From: Daedaleopsis sinensis
Taxonomy: Eukaryota; Basidiomycota; Agaricomycetes; Polyporales; Polyporaceae
Assembly (NCBI GenBank): GCA_033807695.1
Contig: CM066301.1
Location: forward strand, 2,666,001 to 2,730,000
Direction of reading: 5' to 3'
DNA: 64,000 nucleotides
The notes under the pieces were generated by a model that worked only from the letters and a program-made list of their open reading frames with translations, did no database searches and was not told the DNA's origin. Shown in pieces: positions 1 to 11,508 of the stretch; the first letter of the stretch is position 1, and every line of letters starts with the position of its first letter. The position numbers and the translations under genes were made by a program.

Positions 1-1539
1 CCGACTACCGTCCCTTCAAATTTCGGATACAAGCCTTCACCAATGCCTTCCTCGAAGAGGTACGCTTCCCATGATGAGAACAATCGGCAGCCCGGCACTG
101 ATGACCTCACGTTATACAGCTCGCGCGTCAGGGTTTTCCCGAGGAGAAGATACCTATGAAGAAGGCGAGTGTGATAGCAGCGTGTACCTCAACCGTCGGC
201 ATGTCGGCTGACATAAGTGTCACCCTCGTCCTCCCCTAGATCCGGAACTTTTTGTGGAACCAGCCCTACATTTCGCGCTTCAACGAGGAGGGCAAAAAGT
301 CGAAGTCGAAAGGCAATCACATCTGGCACATCGACGCGAAAAAGTCAGAGGGTGGCTGGCATTTCCGGCCGTTCAGGCGGAAGCTTGCCGGCACCCCTCC
401 AGGTGTGGCGTACGTCGGCCTGCGGTGGACGTGGACACCGAGGATCTGGGATCCACAGGCGTCTCGCGCGAACATGCCCGTCACCTATAGCTCCCCGTCC
501 CTCCCATCTTGGCTATCATGGAAAGAAGACTCGCTGACCGGAATCCCAACTCCGGATGCGCAGAGTTGCGACGTAACAGTCGAAGCAAGGGTGTGTTCTC
601 AGGCCATGTGAGGTGGCAATGCCAGGTTCTGACCCTCGATTGTAGTTCATTCAGGATGGGAAGGAGGAAACGCTTACGCACACTGTGCATATCACTATCG
701 CCCCAATGGCCGCTGTAGACTCCTCGTTCACGCCCTCGCGGCGACCCTCTCTTGTTGGTGACATCCACAACCCCCGACGGATCATGAGCGATTCGGTAGT
801 CAGCGGGGTCGTTCAGTCAACAAACGGGCAACGGTACGTTCTTCCGATCGCTTCTCCGGGCCCCGCTGTATACTGATGGTCATTTAGACTACTGCGTACG
901 GGGCTCGCCACGGCCGTACCTCCGGTGGTAGCGCCCGAGTCACAGGTCGTACAAGTCCTCACCACCGCCGCACAGCGTGTCGCGCAAGAGGCACAGTCAC
1001 AGGTCGTCGCATCCCCCAACGAGGCCGGTCCGGAGCTGCAGGCCTTGGCGAAGCAGCAACACGTCCTCACCGTCACCGCGCAGGCCATCAGCTCTAAGAT
1101 GGCAGGAGAAGTGCCTGAAGGAGGCGTCGCTCAGTCCAACGCTCTCACGGCCGCAGCCCAGCAGGTCGTGCTGCAAGCCGCGCGCCAGGTCGTCGCAGAT
1201 CGCACAGTCGCCGCTGTGTCATCAGGCTTCCCTCCCGCCGTCGTGACCAGCACCATGCCCGCTGTGACCGTGAAGGAGGTCTCGGTCGCTACGCAGTCTG
1301 CTGTCGCCCAGGCGGTCGACATGGTTGGCCCCTTGTCCAGCGAAGTCGACGTGCTGATGACCGCCAAGTCGTTGCTGCAGCAGCAGACCCGGGGCCCCCC
1401 TGTCCTCTCCTCGATGGAACCGACTCGGCCGCACTCAACAGGGAACACGCCGCCGTTTGACATGCCGGCGCCACCTGTGCCGATGCAGGTGCAGGTGCAG
1501 GTGCCCCCGCCAGGCGCGGTCTACTTCCCGCCCTCATGA
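1..1539 (+). CDS. Unknown-function protein, 3' part of gene (cut by left edge)
   Basis: The gene runs in from the left edge. Exons can be read at about 3-59, 240-590, 646-830 and 888-1539, joined by introns with GT..AG ends; the stop TGA is at 1537-1539. The visible N-terminal part is Trp/Arg-rich, with segments such as WNQPYISRF, GNHIWHIDAKK and LRWTWTPRIW, and looks like a folded domain with alternating beta-type hydrophobicity (DVTVEARF, THTVHITI). The last 200 or so residues are a low-complexity Ala/Val/Gln-rich region (AAQQVVLQAARQVVAD) followed by a Pro-rich tail with a short MQVQVQVPPP repeat. I do not recognise the family and assign no function. The reading frame stays open across all four exons, so I am confident that it is coding. 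Confidence 0.75.
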
Positions 1540-2292
1540 CAATTACAGGATAGTGACTTCGATATGGGTATGGGCTATTACGACCCATAGTTATGTTATG
1601 TCGACGATATTGGGTCTCATCCGCATCCGCATCCTCCGTACTATACGTACACATCCACATCCGCATACCTCTCCCCCCTCCGATTCCCCGTCCCGTCTGT
1701 CTTCTCTCCCCCCCTAGACGTCCCGAGGTATCCAACGTCGTGCTCGTCCCTCTCCTGTCCCGGTCTTGTGTTTTCGGGAGCACCGCTGCGTGGTGCATGT
1801 GCGTGTGTGTCAATAGCTTATTTAGAACGTGAAAGTCGCTCCTGTCGCTGTGAATGTGTATATCTAGCATGCCCCGCAATCCTCCTCCTCCCCATCTCTC
1901 CATCTCTCGCACTCTGCGCCTCGTCGATCCGCCGCATATATGCATAGGTACCGGTACCCCCTCTCGTCGCGCAGCACTAAGCAGGTATATGTGGCGCACG
2001 CATTTGCATCAATTTCCCGGACACTCAGGCTCTTCGTTCATGTGCATTATATCGTACAACGTTACATCTTGTTCTGTTGACTACATACTTTTCTCGCGAC
2101 CTCAATGTCAACCTCCATGCTTGCATGTACAAACTTCATTGCGATGTGTGATCAAGATAAACGAACCTAGCGTCGTCTTGCAGCGTCTGGTGGCCGCACG
2201 ATCGCAGCATTACAGATTTCTCGCACTCTCGCACTCTGCAGGCTAGCTTGTCTTCAACGCCCACTCACCACCTTCATGCCGCGAACCGAGGT
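1540..2292. other. Intergenic, likely two facing 3' regions
   Basis: No convincing coding segment. The stretch is pyrimidine-rich on the plus strand (about 1640-1790 has many CATCC/CCTC words) and then becomes AT-richer. It lies between the 3' end of the first gene and the 3' end of the minus-strand hypothetical gene, so it probably holds their untranslated tails. Confidence 0.5.
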
Positions 2293-3581
2293 CTAGGCAA
2301 CGCGCAACGCGCGGAGACCGGCGAGGAGGAGGGAGTACTGGAACTCCGTAATACGGCGTTCTTTGACCCAACAGTAGAGCCAGCTGTCTCGCGTCTCCAT
2401 TTGGGCAAGACCGTTGAGCTCGGGACCTCCGGTCACACCCTGCGAGAGGAAGATGGGGAGCAGAGGGCTCTGGTCTGGTTTGAGGGAGCGGAGAAAGGCC
2501 AGGACGGGTTCCGACTCCTTAGAGTCGGAGCTGCCAGAGGGATCCACGGATCCGGAATTCGAGGTGCGCCGGTTGCATGTCTTCGTAGGAGAAGAGGGGG
2601 TGGGTTGCTTGCCTGCGGGCGCGCTCGTCCGAGTTCCAGGCTGCGACTTCATAGTAGTTGTGCTAGATGCAGTGCTCTGAAAGGTGGTCGGCGGTTTGTG
2701 AGTCGTGTTGGGACTTTCGAAAGGCTTCGTGATGAATCGGAATTAAAACACTTACTGTTTCCGATGTTAGACTTCTTTGAGAGCTTGTCGGTGCCGTGGC
2801 CTCTCGCTCACTAAGGGAAGGTGTGCCTTGGTCGATGATAATGGGCGCCGAGGACGCCGAACCCTTCAGATCCGCCCTGGTGCCAGTGAAGTTTCCCGAC
2901 TTTGAAGAGGCGATCTTGCGAGCTCTTGTTCTCAGCTCGCTAGATTTCTGTTCCCCGATACAACCTTCGAGATTAGCGTCCAAGATTACTTGACTCTCTG
3001 CAGGGCATGTTGCCTACCACATATTTTGTCCAGTCAGCTAGACCAGACTCAGATCTCCTTTTGCTCTTCCTGTGAGACCGAATAATCGTACGCACAGGCC
3101 ACTGATCCTCATAGTTTTCCAAAAACTCGCATCTGGATGCTGTCTGAAGAGAGCAAGGTTGTATTTTTAGTGCTCAACATCCATGGGACCACGTGCATGT
3201 ACATGTAGTATGAAGACTTACGATTGAAAGGAATTTCTTCCATTGCGCTATATCGCACTGGTTCCGGATCAGGCTCGGATGCTCATCACCTGCTCTCGCC
3301 ACGGTTTCCTGAAGTTGCTCTGACTCAACGTTGAGGGCAATGTCTGATGTGCGAGAGACACTTACCACTATCTGACAATATAGTGCCAAACCTTCTTAAG
3401 AGTCCGATAGTTTCATGAGAGAAGCCAGGCTTCCCTCATCCCGGTTTGGAGTCATCTTGGGTACTTTGAAGCGGTTGCTTAGACCTTTAGGCTTGGGGAT
3501 CATGATGCTACCCCAAACTGAGGGCTGTTTGAAGGCCATTTCCGAAAAGTAGTCAGAAAGGATAGGCTGCCAGTGGGGCAT
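2293..3581 (-). CDS. Hypothetical protein, multi-exon, boundaries uncertain
   Basis: Minus-strand gene whose last two exons are clear. One exon is preceded by the acceptor CCCTGCAG (about 3003) and ends at a GTAAGT donor near 2754, after SLTSET. The terminal exon follows the acceptor CCTTTCAG (about 2681) and stops at 2293. The C-terminus has a Ser/Thr/Pro-rich linker (SSPTKTCNRRTSNSGS) followed by a compact segment that looks folded (VLAFLRSLKPDQ, DSWLYCWVKERRITEFQYSLL). Upstream exons can be seen around 3225-3340 (ESEQLQETVARAGDEHPS) and 3440-3581 (MPHWQPILSDYFSEMAF), but the splice joining them is not resolved. No family was recognised. The start at 3581 is the first Met of the 5'-most open segment. 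Confidence 0.4.
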
Positions 3582-3944
3582 CTTAAGGCTCTACTCATGC
3601 CAGATCTAGTAGGGTATCCGAGGAATCGATACAGATGACTCTGGCATGCTCATACACTTATAGTACGCCATGTCTCGGAAGATTCAGCAGAGCCGTGAGC
3701 CTAATCTTGAGCACAAGTACTTGTTGACAAACCTTGTAAGTGTGGCTCTCAGTAGTGGGTGCACGTGAGCGTGTAGCCCATGTGACTAGATATTTTCGCG
3801 AGACTCACTAGGCTCATTACTGCTACTGCCAGTGCGATTCATTCATATCTCCTACAGTAACACTTCAATGCTCCTTCTAAAGTCTACAGTGATCGATACT
3901 AGGTAAACTGGACACTTTGCTCTGCACTAGCTTGCCTTTCTATT
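3582..3944. other. Intergenic, presumed divergent upstream region
   Basis: No ORF supported. It lies between the 5' side of the minus-strand hypothetical gene and the start of the BUD23-like gene. AT content is higher than in the flanking coding DNA. Confidence 0.45.
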
Positions 3945-5089
3945 ATGTCACGACCTGAGCTACAAGCACCTCCCGAAATCGTACGCCCGGCCTCAACGCT
4001 CGACGTATTCGAGCAACAGCCTTGACACGCTCCCCACAGTACTATGGAGATATCGAGGCCAAAAAGTACACCAACAAGTGCGTACATGCCCTAGACCAGC
4101 CCTGTCCACGCGAGTTGACCTCACATAGCTCTCGCATACAGCAAATCCAGGCTGACATGACCTACCGCGCCCTGGAGCTCCTCAATCTCCCTCCAGACGA
4201 GCCCGCGTTTCTCCTCGACATCGGATGCGGCTCCGGGCTCTCTGGCGAGATCCTGGATGAGGAGGGCCATGTCTGGGTGGGTGTAGACGTTGCCCCAAGC
4301 ATGCTTGGTGAGTCTACCGTTCTCCGCTCCACGACCCCCCGTCAAACATTATCCCTTCGCCAGAGGTCGCGCTCGAGCGAGAAGTCGAGGGAGATCTGTT
4401 CCTACAAGACATCGGCCAAGGCTTCGGCTTCCGGCCAGGGAGTTTTGACGGGGCGATCAGGTCGGTCCCTCCCCTCCTCGATCTATCCCAAAACTGACCC
4501 CGGACCTACCGTCGACGCCGCAGCGTGTCCGTCATCCAATGGCTGCTCAACGCCGAGACCTCGCATCCGACGTCCTCGCCGCCGCACCGCCTGAACCGCT
4601 TCTTCACGACCCTCCACGCCGCGCTCAAGAACCCCTCGCGCGCGGTCCTGCAGTTCTACCCGACCTCGGACGACCAGATCCAGCTGATCACGTCCGCCGC
4701 GCAGAAGGCCGGGTTCGGCGGCGGCGTCGTCGTCGACTACCCGAACTCTAAAAAGGCACGGAAGGTGTTCCTCTGCCTTTTCGTGGGCGGGGGCGGCGCG
4801 GCGCAGCAGGTGCCGAAGGGCCTGGAGGGCGAGGAGGAGGAGGAGGGGGTGCAGGGGAGGGCGCTGTTCGAGAAGAGGCGAGAGCGGCTGCGCTCGCGGG
4901 ATAAGGGTGGCAAGCGTAAGGGCGTGAAGGACAAGGAGTGGATACTGAAGAAGAAAGAGGTGTGGTTTACTCTCAAGTGCTCGTGGAAAAGAAAACTGAC
5001 GCCTCTCTCAGCTCTATCGTCAACGAGGGAAAGAGGGCGTCCCCCTCGATTCAAAATACACCGCACGCAAGCGGAGAGCCGTCTTCTAG
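3945..5089 (+). CDS. BUD23: 18S rRNA (guanine-N7)-methyltransferase BUD23
   Basis: SAM-dependent methyltransferase of the Bud23/WBSCR22 family. In other eukaryotes it acts with Trm112 to methylate a guanine of 18S rRNA during small-subunit maturation. Six or seven exons can be joined. The protein opens [12 protein letters not shown] and continues [16 protein letters not shown] motif I is [15 protein letters not shown], followed by [11 protein letters not shown]. The next exon reads [12 protein letters not shown] and FDGAI, then [10 protein letters not shown]. The C-terminal Bud23 tail is basic and acidic ([33 protein letters not shown]) and, after a last intron, ends [10 protein letters not shown] before TAG at 5087-5089. 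The DIGCGSG motif and lysine-rich tail match the family in sequence and length (about 280 residues). It is tail to tail with BCS1, 112 bp away. Confidence 0.93.
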
Positions 5090-5201
5090 GCGTGGTCGTA
5101 TCATCGCGTTCATATATGTCGTTGCACATTCTCGCCCCTGTATCACTCAGCACATGGAGTCTGCGAAGATCTAGACTAGCATTAACAGTGTTGTACTTTT
5201 A

Positions 5202-6863
5202 TCATCCCTGTCGCGGGACGAATAATGTCCTGACGTCCTGTACGGCCTCACGGGCATTACTCCTGATAAACAGGCCTTGCAATGCCGCCATGCTGATCCG
5301 CCTGCCCTTGCCTTCTTCCGCCTTAACAACTTCTTCGATTCCGGCTGCCATCTCCTGTACCTGCGAATCTGGAATACGTTCTGAGTCCTCGATTTCTTGC
5401 GCCTCCTGTGGCTCGAGTGGTGTACTCTCGACTTCACCGCGGCCATAGAACCGTTCGAACAATCGGCGTGCTTGCTGCGGCGACGCATCGTCTATGAGTA
5501 CGGAGAGATCAACGCGCCCGGGTCGGATGAGGGCAGGATCCAGACGTTCGGGGTGGTTTGTCGTCATGAAGATGATACGCTCTTCTCCAGATGCGACACC
5601 ATCCAGTGCGTTCAGGAAGCCAGAGAAGGTGACTGAGGACTGATAGCCGTCCTCGCTGGACTGGACGCGTTTATTGAAGGCGGCGTCGATGTCCTCGATG
5701 AGGACGATACTGCGCTCGGGGGTGTTGGAGAGGAGATGGACGAGCTTGTCGTCCGCGAGTCCGCGTTCCGAGAGATTGAGAACGCAAATGTCGTAGTTGA
5801 GGGCGCCGGCTAGGGATTGAATGAACGAAGACTTGCCAGATCCAGGAGGACCGTGTAGCAGATAACCACGGCGATATGGTATACCTGATGCAAATTCAGT
5901 AAGGTGACCATGCATGATGCTACTACTGCAACCTACCTCTGTCGGCATACCATTGTCGGCGTTGTAGGAACGCTTTGACATCCGACTCGATCTTCTCGGC
6001 TACGCCCTCTTCTAGAACGACGCTCCGTAACGGACGCTTGCGTCGCGGTTGACCAAACGGTTTCCATTCAATGCCCCACGGAATGTTGATGACGAGCTTT
6101 CCCTCCTGCCCGCGCATGGCCAAGTCGCGCGCCTCCGACAGCAAGTGGGTGAACACTCCTCTGTCCCTTGAAAGCGTCGTGATCGTGATGGTCTCCCAAG
6201 GCATTCCGGTCATGAGGTTCGGCGACTTCGTCTCCCGATCGCGCCGGACCTGCATCCACACCTTGCCGTAGCGGAGGTAGTGCGTGCCCGGGGCGGCGAC
6301 GAGCTTGAACAGCACGGACGCGCTCCCGTTCTTGCGCTGCTCGTGGAGGGTTTGGACGCCGAGCTGGTGACTCCGCATCCACGGGGCGGACGAGCGGAAG
6401 AGGCTCGAGAACGGGGCAGCGCCGGCGTGGGTGCGCGCGGACTGGACGGCCATCCAGGTGAGGAAGTAGTCGTACGCGGGGTCCTTGTTGTTCATCTCGA
6501 GCGAGACGAGCATCTGCCTGCGCATGGTAGTCGCGGCGAGCATGGCGCCTTGGCGGAGAAAGGTTAACGCGACGCCCACTCCCTGGTGATGTCCGCGTAA
6601 GGGCTTTGCTTGACGAGTAACTGCAGGGCGTGGAGGCGTACCATGATGCCGAAGCCGGCCTGGAAGTAGGGACTATGCTTCACGGTGTTCCTTCAGTGAT
6701 GAGCAGGGTGTAGAGGTCATAGTACGCACTTGTCACTCAGCAATCCCGAGAGAAAGGATGCGCTCCCATTTGCTGTCTCCGGAGACCTGGGAACAGCTGG
6801 CACGGCAGGCGGCGCGACATGTTCGAGGGCAGAAGTAGGAGGAGGTGGCTGCTGCTGCTGCAT
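5202..6863 (-). CDS. BCS1: Mitochondrial BCS1-like AAA ATPase
   Basis: Inner-membrane AAA ATPase of the Bcs1 family, which in yeast translocates the folded Rieske iron-sulfur protein for complex III assembly. The BCS1 N-terminal domain spans about residues 90-290 ([40 protein letters not shown]). The AAA domain has Walker A GPPGSGKS, Walker [12 protein letters not shown], and the second-region segment [20 protein letters not shown], all intact. Introns lie after LLSDK (very short, about 39-40 nt), after GFGIM (about 59 nt), and between QWYADRG and [12 protein letters not shown]. The start is uncertain: ATG 6863 gives [11 protein letters not shown]; another in-frame start lies upstream near 6971. 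The segment after [13 protein letters not shown] is likely the single membrane helix region, as in the family. It shares a short upstream region with the divergent J-domain gene. Confidence 0.9.
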
Positions 6864-7082
6864 GCAGACCGTGTCGGGAGCGTCCTGATAGTCAAAGAGG
6901 CGGCGGGGGTAGGAGACAGCAGAGTCGATTAGCGCGTATGACGCGAGACGCGTTGACCGAAGCTTTCCCAATCGGGCAGTGGCACGCGGTAGTCATTTGG
7001 ACGCGCCCGAGCGCTAGACGGCGCGCGTTTTTCGCCCTGTCTCGCTCTCGCTCACTCTCCTCGCCCCGCCACCCGTCCAGCA
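6864..7082. promoter_or_regulatory. Shared divergent upstream region (BCS1 / J-domain gene)
   Basis: Only 219 bp separates the chosen BCS1 start from the J-domain protein start, so both promoters must fit here. No specific element is claimed. If BCS1 begins at the upstream in-frame start near 6971, the gap shrinks to about 110 bp. Confidence 0.45.
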
Positions 7083-9148
7083 ATGGTCCACCGACACGCC
7101 ACCGTCGCCGAGGCATATACCACCCTCGGTCTGAGCGAGGTTCGTTCTCCCAGCCTCCCTATCGACCTCTAGCTGATCTAGACGCGTAACGCCCACAGGA
7201 CGCGTCGCTCGAGGTGGTCAAGTCGACCTACAAGCAGGTGCGATACCGACGCGCGTACCACACCACCCATCTTGATGACATCTGACATCTGCCCCCTCTC
7301 ATACTCCAGCTCGCGCTCAAGACTCATCCTGACAAGAACCCGGGCGATGCGGACGCGACTGCGCAGTTTCAGCGGCTCAGCGAAGCCTACAATACTCTAG
7401 TCAGGCACCTTGACCGTCCCGCTACACCACCCTACGGTGGCCACTCTAACTCTCACTCGCACTCACACTCGCACTCGCACTCACACTCACACTCGCATTC
7501 TCATTTCCCCTTCCATCCGTTTGGATTCGACGAGGAGGACTATTACGACGACGACGATTACTACGACGACGATGAGTACGATGACTATGGCTCCGACTAC
7601 GAGGAGCGCATGGATTTCTTCAGGCACGTGCTCAGAACCTTCTATAGTCCTCTAGCTGACAGTGTTGCTGCAGGTTCATATTTGAGGAAGCTTTAAGAGG
7701 GCATTCTAGCCGTGAATCTCATCGTCGTATGTTCCCGCTTGTCTTCTTTATGGCACATATCTGATCATTCCACCTCCCCTCAGAATATCGCCGTCAGAAC
7801 AGTCGTCCCCAGGCTCCACCTGAATCAGAAGAACAGTACACTGCTCGGCTTCGTCGTGCAAGAGAAGAGCAAGAACAAGCTGCAGAACGGCGTGCCCGAC
7901 TGGAAGCCAACCGCAAGGCCAACCAAGAAATGGAGCGCGAGCGCCGTACGTCATTGAATTTGAGAATGTCGATCCCCATTTTGATGGTTTCTCAAAGTGC
8001 GGCGTGAGGCTGAAGAGCGTCAGCGCAAGAAGATTAACGCCAAGAAGGCGGAGGCAGCTGCCTCCCGCCAGATGGCCGAGCAGAAAGTGCGGACCAAGCA
8101 AGAGCAGGCGCAGACCCGCCGCTCCGAAGTCTTCGCTGCCGCACGTCGGAAAGATGCGGCTGCAGTCAAGAAGGGCGTATGGGAAGACAACGTGGATGTG
8201 TCTGGGGGCGAGCTCCTCAAGGGTCTGGAAAGCGTCGTAGAAGATCCCCCTTCGGACGCGAAGGAGACCTTACTGCATATCGCTACGAATAACGGCGACC
8301 TCGACCTCGTGCAATGGCTTGATTCACATAGTAAGATCTATATGACGAACTATAGCTTACATGCATGCTCATTGACTTGTTCTGTAGGTGCGGAGCCCGA
8401 CGAACGCAATCAAGAAGACATGTCAGCGTTCCATATCGCTCTCCGAGGCGGTCACCCCGAGATTATTGCGCACCTCTTCGAGGCCTATCCTCCGAAGGAC
8501 ACCGATTATGCAGCCATCTACCGTTCCCCGGAGTCTCGCTCCAATCTGCAACTCGCGCTTGACAGCCAAGAACCTGCGATGGTATGGACGGTGCTCGACA
8601 ATCGTCTGTACACCAAGCAGGAGATGGACGAAGCGTGGAAGGTTGTCACGAGCGACTCGTACAAATCCGGGATCCCGTCTCCCAGTAAATACGAGGAGTT
8701 CGTGAATCTGTTCACGACGTTTGGCGACTACTCCATCGCGGCCGGATCGCCTCCTAGTCCCCCTGCGACACCGTCGCAGTCGGAGAAAGATGACAAGAGC
8801 CAACAGCCTCGTCGAACTCGTCCCACCGTTACTGTGGAAGACGACCGGTCGGACTCCGGCTCCCCGGTCTCCGAGACGCCGCATACGCCTCTCTCGACCG
8901 CCTCTGCGAGGAATAGCCCGCATCCTCATCGCGGGCAACATCCGCGTCGCGGCTCATTCCGTCCCCAGTACAACAACACCCCACAACCGTCCTCTCCTGT
9001 GGTCGAACCTGGCTCGCCACTCGCCGGCAACTCCTACCAGAACGGCCAGCAACCCTTTAACCCCCGCGGTCGCGGTCGTGGCAGGGGCCGAGGCCAATTC
9101 CGTGGTCGTGGTCGCGGGAGGGGTAGGGGTGCGGGCGAAACTGCGTAG
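7083..9148 (+). CDS. J-domain protein with His-Ser repeat, ankyrin-like region and RGG tail
   Basis: Several exons, in order. First is an N-terminal J domain (TLGLSEDASLEVVKSTYK, then LALKTHPDKNPGDADA with the HPD motif intact), the Hsp70-stimulating module. Next comes a repeat of eight consecutive His-Ser dipeptides (7453-7500) and an Asp/Tyr-rich acidic block (EEDYYDDDDYYDDDEYDD). A basic coiled coil of about 130 residues follows (RLRREAEERQRKKINAKK, RQMAEQKVRTKQEQAQ). Then come two ankyrin-like units (ETLLHIATNNGDLDLVQWL and MSAFHIALRGGHPEIIAHL). The C-terminus is a Ser/Pro-rich disordered region ending in Arg-Gly repeats (RGRGRGRGRG, FRGRGRGRGRG). I infer a co-chaperone that may contact RNA; the target is unknown. 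The order J, coiled coil, ankyrin-like, RGG is not one I can assign to a named family. Start ATG 7083 gives MVHRHATVAEAYTT. Confidence 0.85.
7453..7500 (+). repeat. In-frame CACTCN repeat encoding (His-Ser)8
   Basis: Eight tandem hexamers, CACTCG or CACTCA and a final CATTCT, encode eight consecutive His-Ser dipeptides inside the J-domain gene. An HSNS unit precedes the run and HF follows it. The third bases vary, so the repeat has been under protein-level selection or is old, rather than being a fresh expansion. Confidence 0.85.
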
Positions 9149-9840
9149 TCCAAAATTCCCTCGACCGCGCACTCATCCTCTCTGACAACGATCCGCGAAC
9201 TGCAAGTACCCCCTTGCTCACTACAATCATATATATAAACAAGCATACAGTGTGTCGGCTATTCTTGGAAGATTATCCTAATTTCTTGGCACCAGCATCC
9301 CTCGGGCCTCCTCCATATTCCCCGTCCATAAACATCGCCCGGGCTCCATCCGCGTCGACTGCCCCTGCGGCTCCATACGTCCCTGCACATGACATTTGTC
9401 CCGCATCATAGTTGAGCCCGTCAGCACCCCCGCTCACTGCATCGTCTGCTCGGCCCTCGCCTCATATTCCTACTTGTCACGATGTATGATAGATAGTTCC
9501 TACGAGTAATTACGATATTCCCATTGTTACTTCCTTCTACCATACGTACACATACGTAGACATGTATATGTATGACATCTTGTGCTGTCTTCTTGAGTTA
9601 TGCTTGACAGTGAAACCTACTACAACTAGTCTGCACAAGGTTCGTATTGCTCTCGAACAGAGTGCGGCAGCAAACATACACCTCCGCGATTTTTTCTCGT
9701 ACTGTCATATCCGGAAGTACGCTCCTAGTAGAAGGGTGGGACGGCTCTCTGTATCATTGAGTGCCTCTAGGATTACCTCTAACCAGCGCAAACACAACCT
9801 CAGCTCAACGCATGCAAGCCATACATTGTACAGTGCATAG
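9149..9840. other. Tail-to-tail spacer, presumed 3' UTRs
   Basis: This lies between two converging genes. There is no convincing ORF. It has AT-rich segments such as ATATATATAAAC near 9230, compatible with 3' processing signals. Confidence 0.5.
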
Positions 9841-11508
9841 CTACAACAACATCCTCCCCGCCCAGCGCGGCATCGCCACGCACTCCCGCACGCTCTCGAT
9901 CCCGCCCATCCAGCTGATCAGCCGCTCGAAGCCCATGCCGAACCCGCCATGCGGCGCGCCCCCATACCGCCTCAGGTCCAAGTACCACGCGTAGTCCGCG
10001 CGGGCGAGCCCGTGCTTGTCCAGCGCGGCCTCGAGCAGCCCAACGCGCTCCTCGCGCAGCGACCCCCCGACGAGCTCGCCCATCCCGGGCACGAGCAGGT
10101 CGAAGCACGCGACGGTCTCCCTCCCGGCCCCCCCGCCGCTGTGGTCGTGGTCGTCGTTCAGGCGCATGTAGAACGGCTTGAGCGCGGCGGGATAGTCCGT
10201 GACGAACACGGGCGCGCGGACGTGCGCGTCCGCGAGCCAGCGTTCGTGCTCGCTCTGCAGGGGCGCGCCCCACGCGGGCGCGAACGCGAACGCCCCAGGG
10301 GTGCGCGTGTGGTGCGCCGCGAGGAGCGCGACGGCCTCGGTGTACGTCAGGCGCGTCCAAGGCGCGGGGGCGTCCGCGAAGGACTGGAGCGCCGCGCGTC
10401 TGGCCTCGGCGGATGCGGATGGGTGGCTGCCCCAGAGGGCGTCCATGTCCGGGCTGGAGGCGTGCGCGCGGAGGACGTGGCGGATGGCGTGCTCGGTGAG
10501 CGAGCAGAGGGAGGAGAGGGAGGAGAGGAAGGCCCACTCTGCCTCGAGCATCCAGAACTCGGCGAGGTGGCGCGAGGTCTGGGAGCGTTCGGCGCGGAAG
10601 CAGGGCGAGAGGGTGTAGACGCGGGAGAGAGCGGCTGCTGCGGCTTCGAGATGCAGCTGGGAGGAGACGGTGAGGTAGGCGGGGTGGCTGAAGTATTCGG
10701 ACGGCTTGGTCTGTGTCGGGGACGGAGACGGAGATGAGGAGGAGGATGAGGATGGAGATGGAGAAGACGAGGGTTCTGGTGTCGACGACGCGATGCGGAA
10801 GGTCTCGCCCGCGCCTTCACAGTCATTAGAGGTGATTATAGGCGTATGTACGTGTATGAAGCCATTATTCTGAAATGGATTAGCCAGGCCCGGTCGTAGC
10901 ATCGGTTCACTCACATGGAAGTAGTCATGTAGTGCACTAGTGGTAGTGTCACGCAGGCGAAGCATGGCACCAATCTCTCTTGTCCGCGCGCGCAAATGAC
11001 AGTGGTCCCTTAAGTACTCTGTCGTCAGAGCTTGCTTTTGCATCGGGTACGTCTTCAACCGATTTAGCAGGGATGAGTATGGTCATAACAGCACGGAACG
11101 CACCTCCGGGTCACATTCCCCGAGAACCTCTGCCTCCGCGACCTTTAGCTCCTTGGCTTGTCCCGACCCAGGGCTGTCCGCAAGTGTCCCTCTCAGACGT
11201 ACGCTCGCGCCGTTTGTCAGGCTAGCAGGGTAAGAGTATAGTCAGTCGCATGTCTAGCATGCGTGTCTGATCAGCGACGCGTACCGTTTCGCAAGGTTCA
11301 CGTCGGCGAAGACGGCTTGGAGGCCCGCATCGGACGACCCGTCGGAGATGACCGCGAACGCGACCTTTTTCTGCCTACGGACGGATTTGACCCAGCCATT
11401 GACCTCAACAGCGGCGGCAGCAGAAGACGACGGGGGCGGGGACGCGAGAAGCTGGCGGATGGTGGGCGGGAGGGACGCGGTGGTAGACAGGAAGCGGCGC
11501 GCGAGCAT
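9841..11508 (-). CDS. Asparaginyl-tRNA synthetase, mitochondrial type
   Basis: Class IIb aminoacyl-tRNA synthetase that charges tRNA-Asn; comparable to yeast SLM5 and human NARS2. ATG 11508 gives MLARRFLSTTASLPPT, an Arg/Ser-rich presequence-like start. The OB-fold anticodon-binding domain follows (EVNGWVKSVRRQKKVAFAVISDGS, then SVRLRGTL, GQAKELKV). Catalytic domain: LRLRDTTTSALHDYF, FIHVHTPIITSNDCEGAGETF (motif 1 region), then YLTVSSQLHLEAAAAAL, motif 2 FRAERSQTSRHLAEFWMLEAEW, and motif 3 GFGMGFERLISWMGG. It ends MPRWAGRMLL with TAG at 9841-9843. A Ser/Pro-rich insert of about 30 residues sits between GETFRIAS and the FSHPAYLTV strand. GC content is high (notable CGCG runs). It is divergent from the small gene at 11830. 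Confidence 0.92.

Noticed and set aside
7441..7504. Possible CRISPR-like or non-coding tandem repeat
   Set aside because: The hexamers are in frame with a J-domain gene and have no spacers. They encode His-Ser dipeptides in a eukaryotic gene.
9949..10737. 262-codon plus-strand open frame
   Set aside because: It is exactly antisense to the AsnRS catalytic exons, in very GC-rich DNA, and its Arg/Glu/Gly composition is typical of shadow frames.
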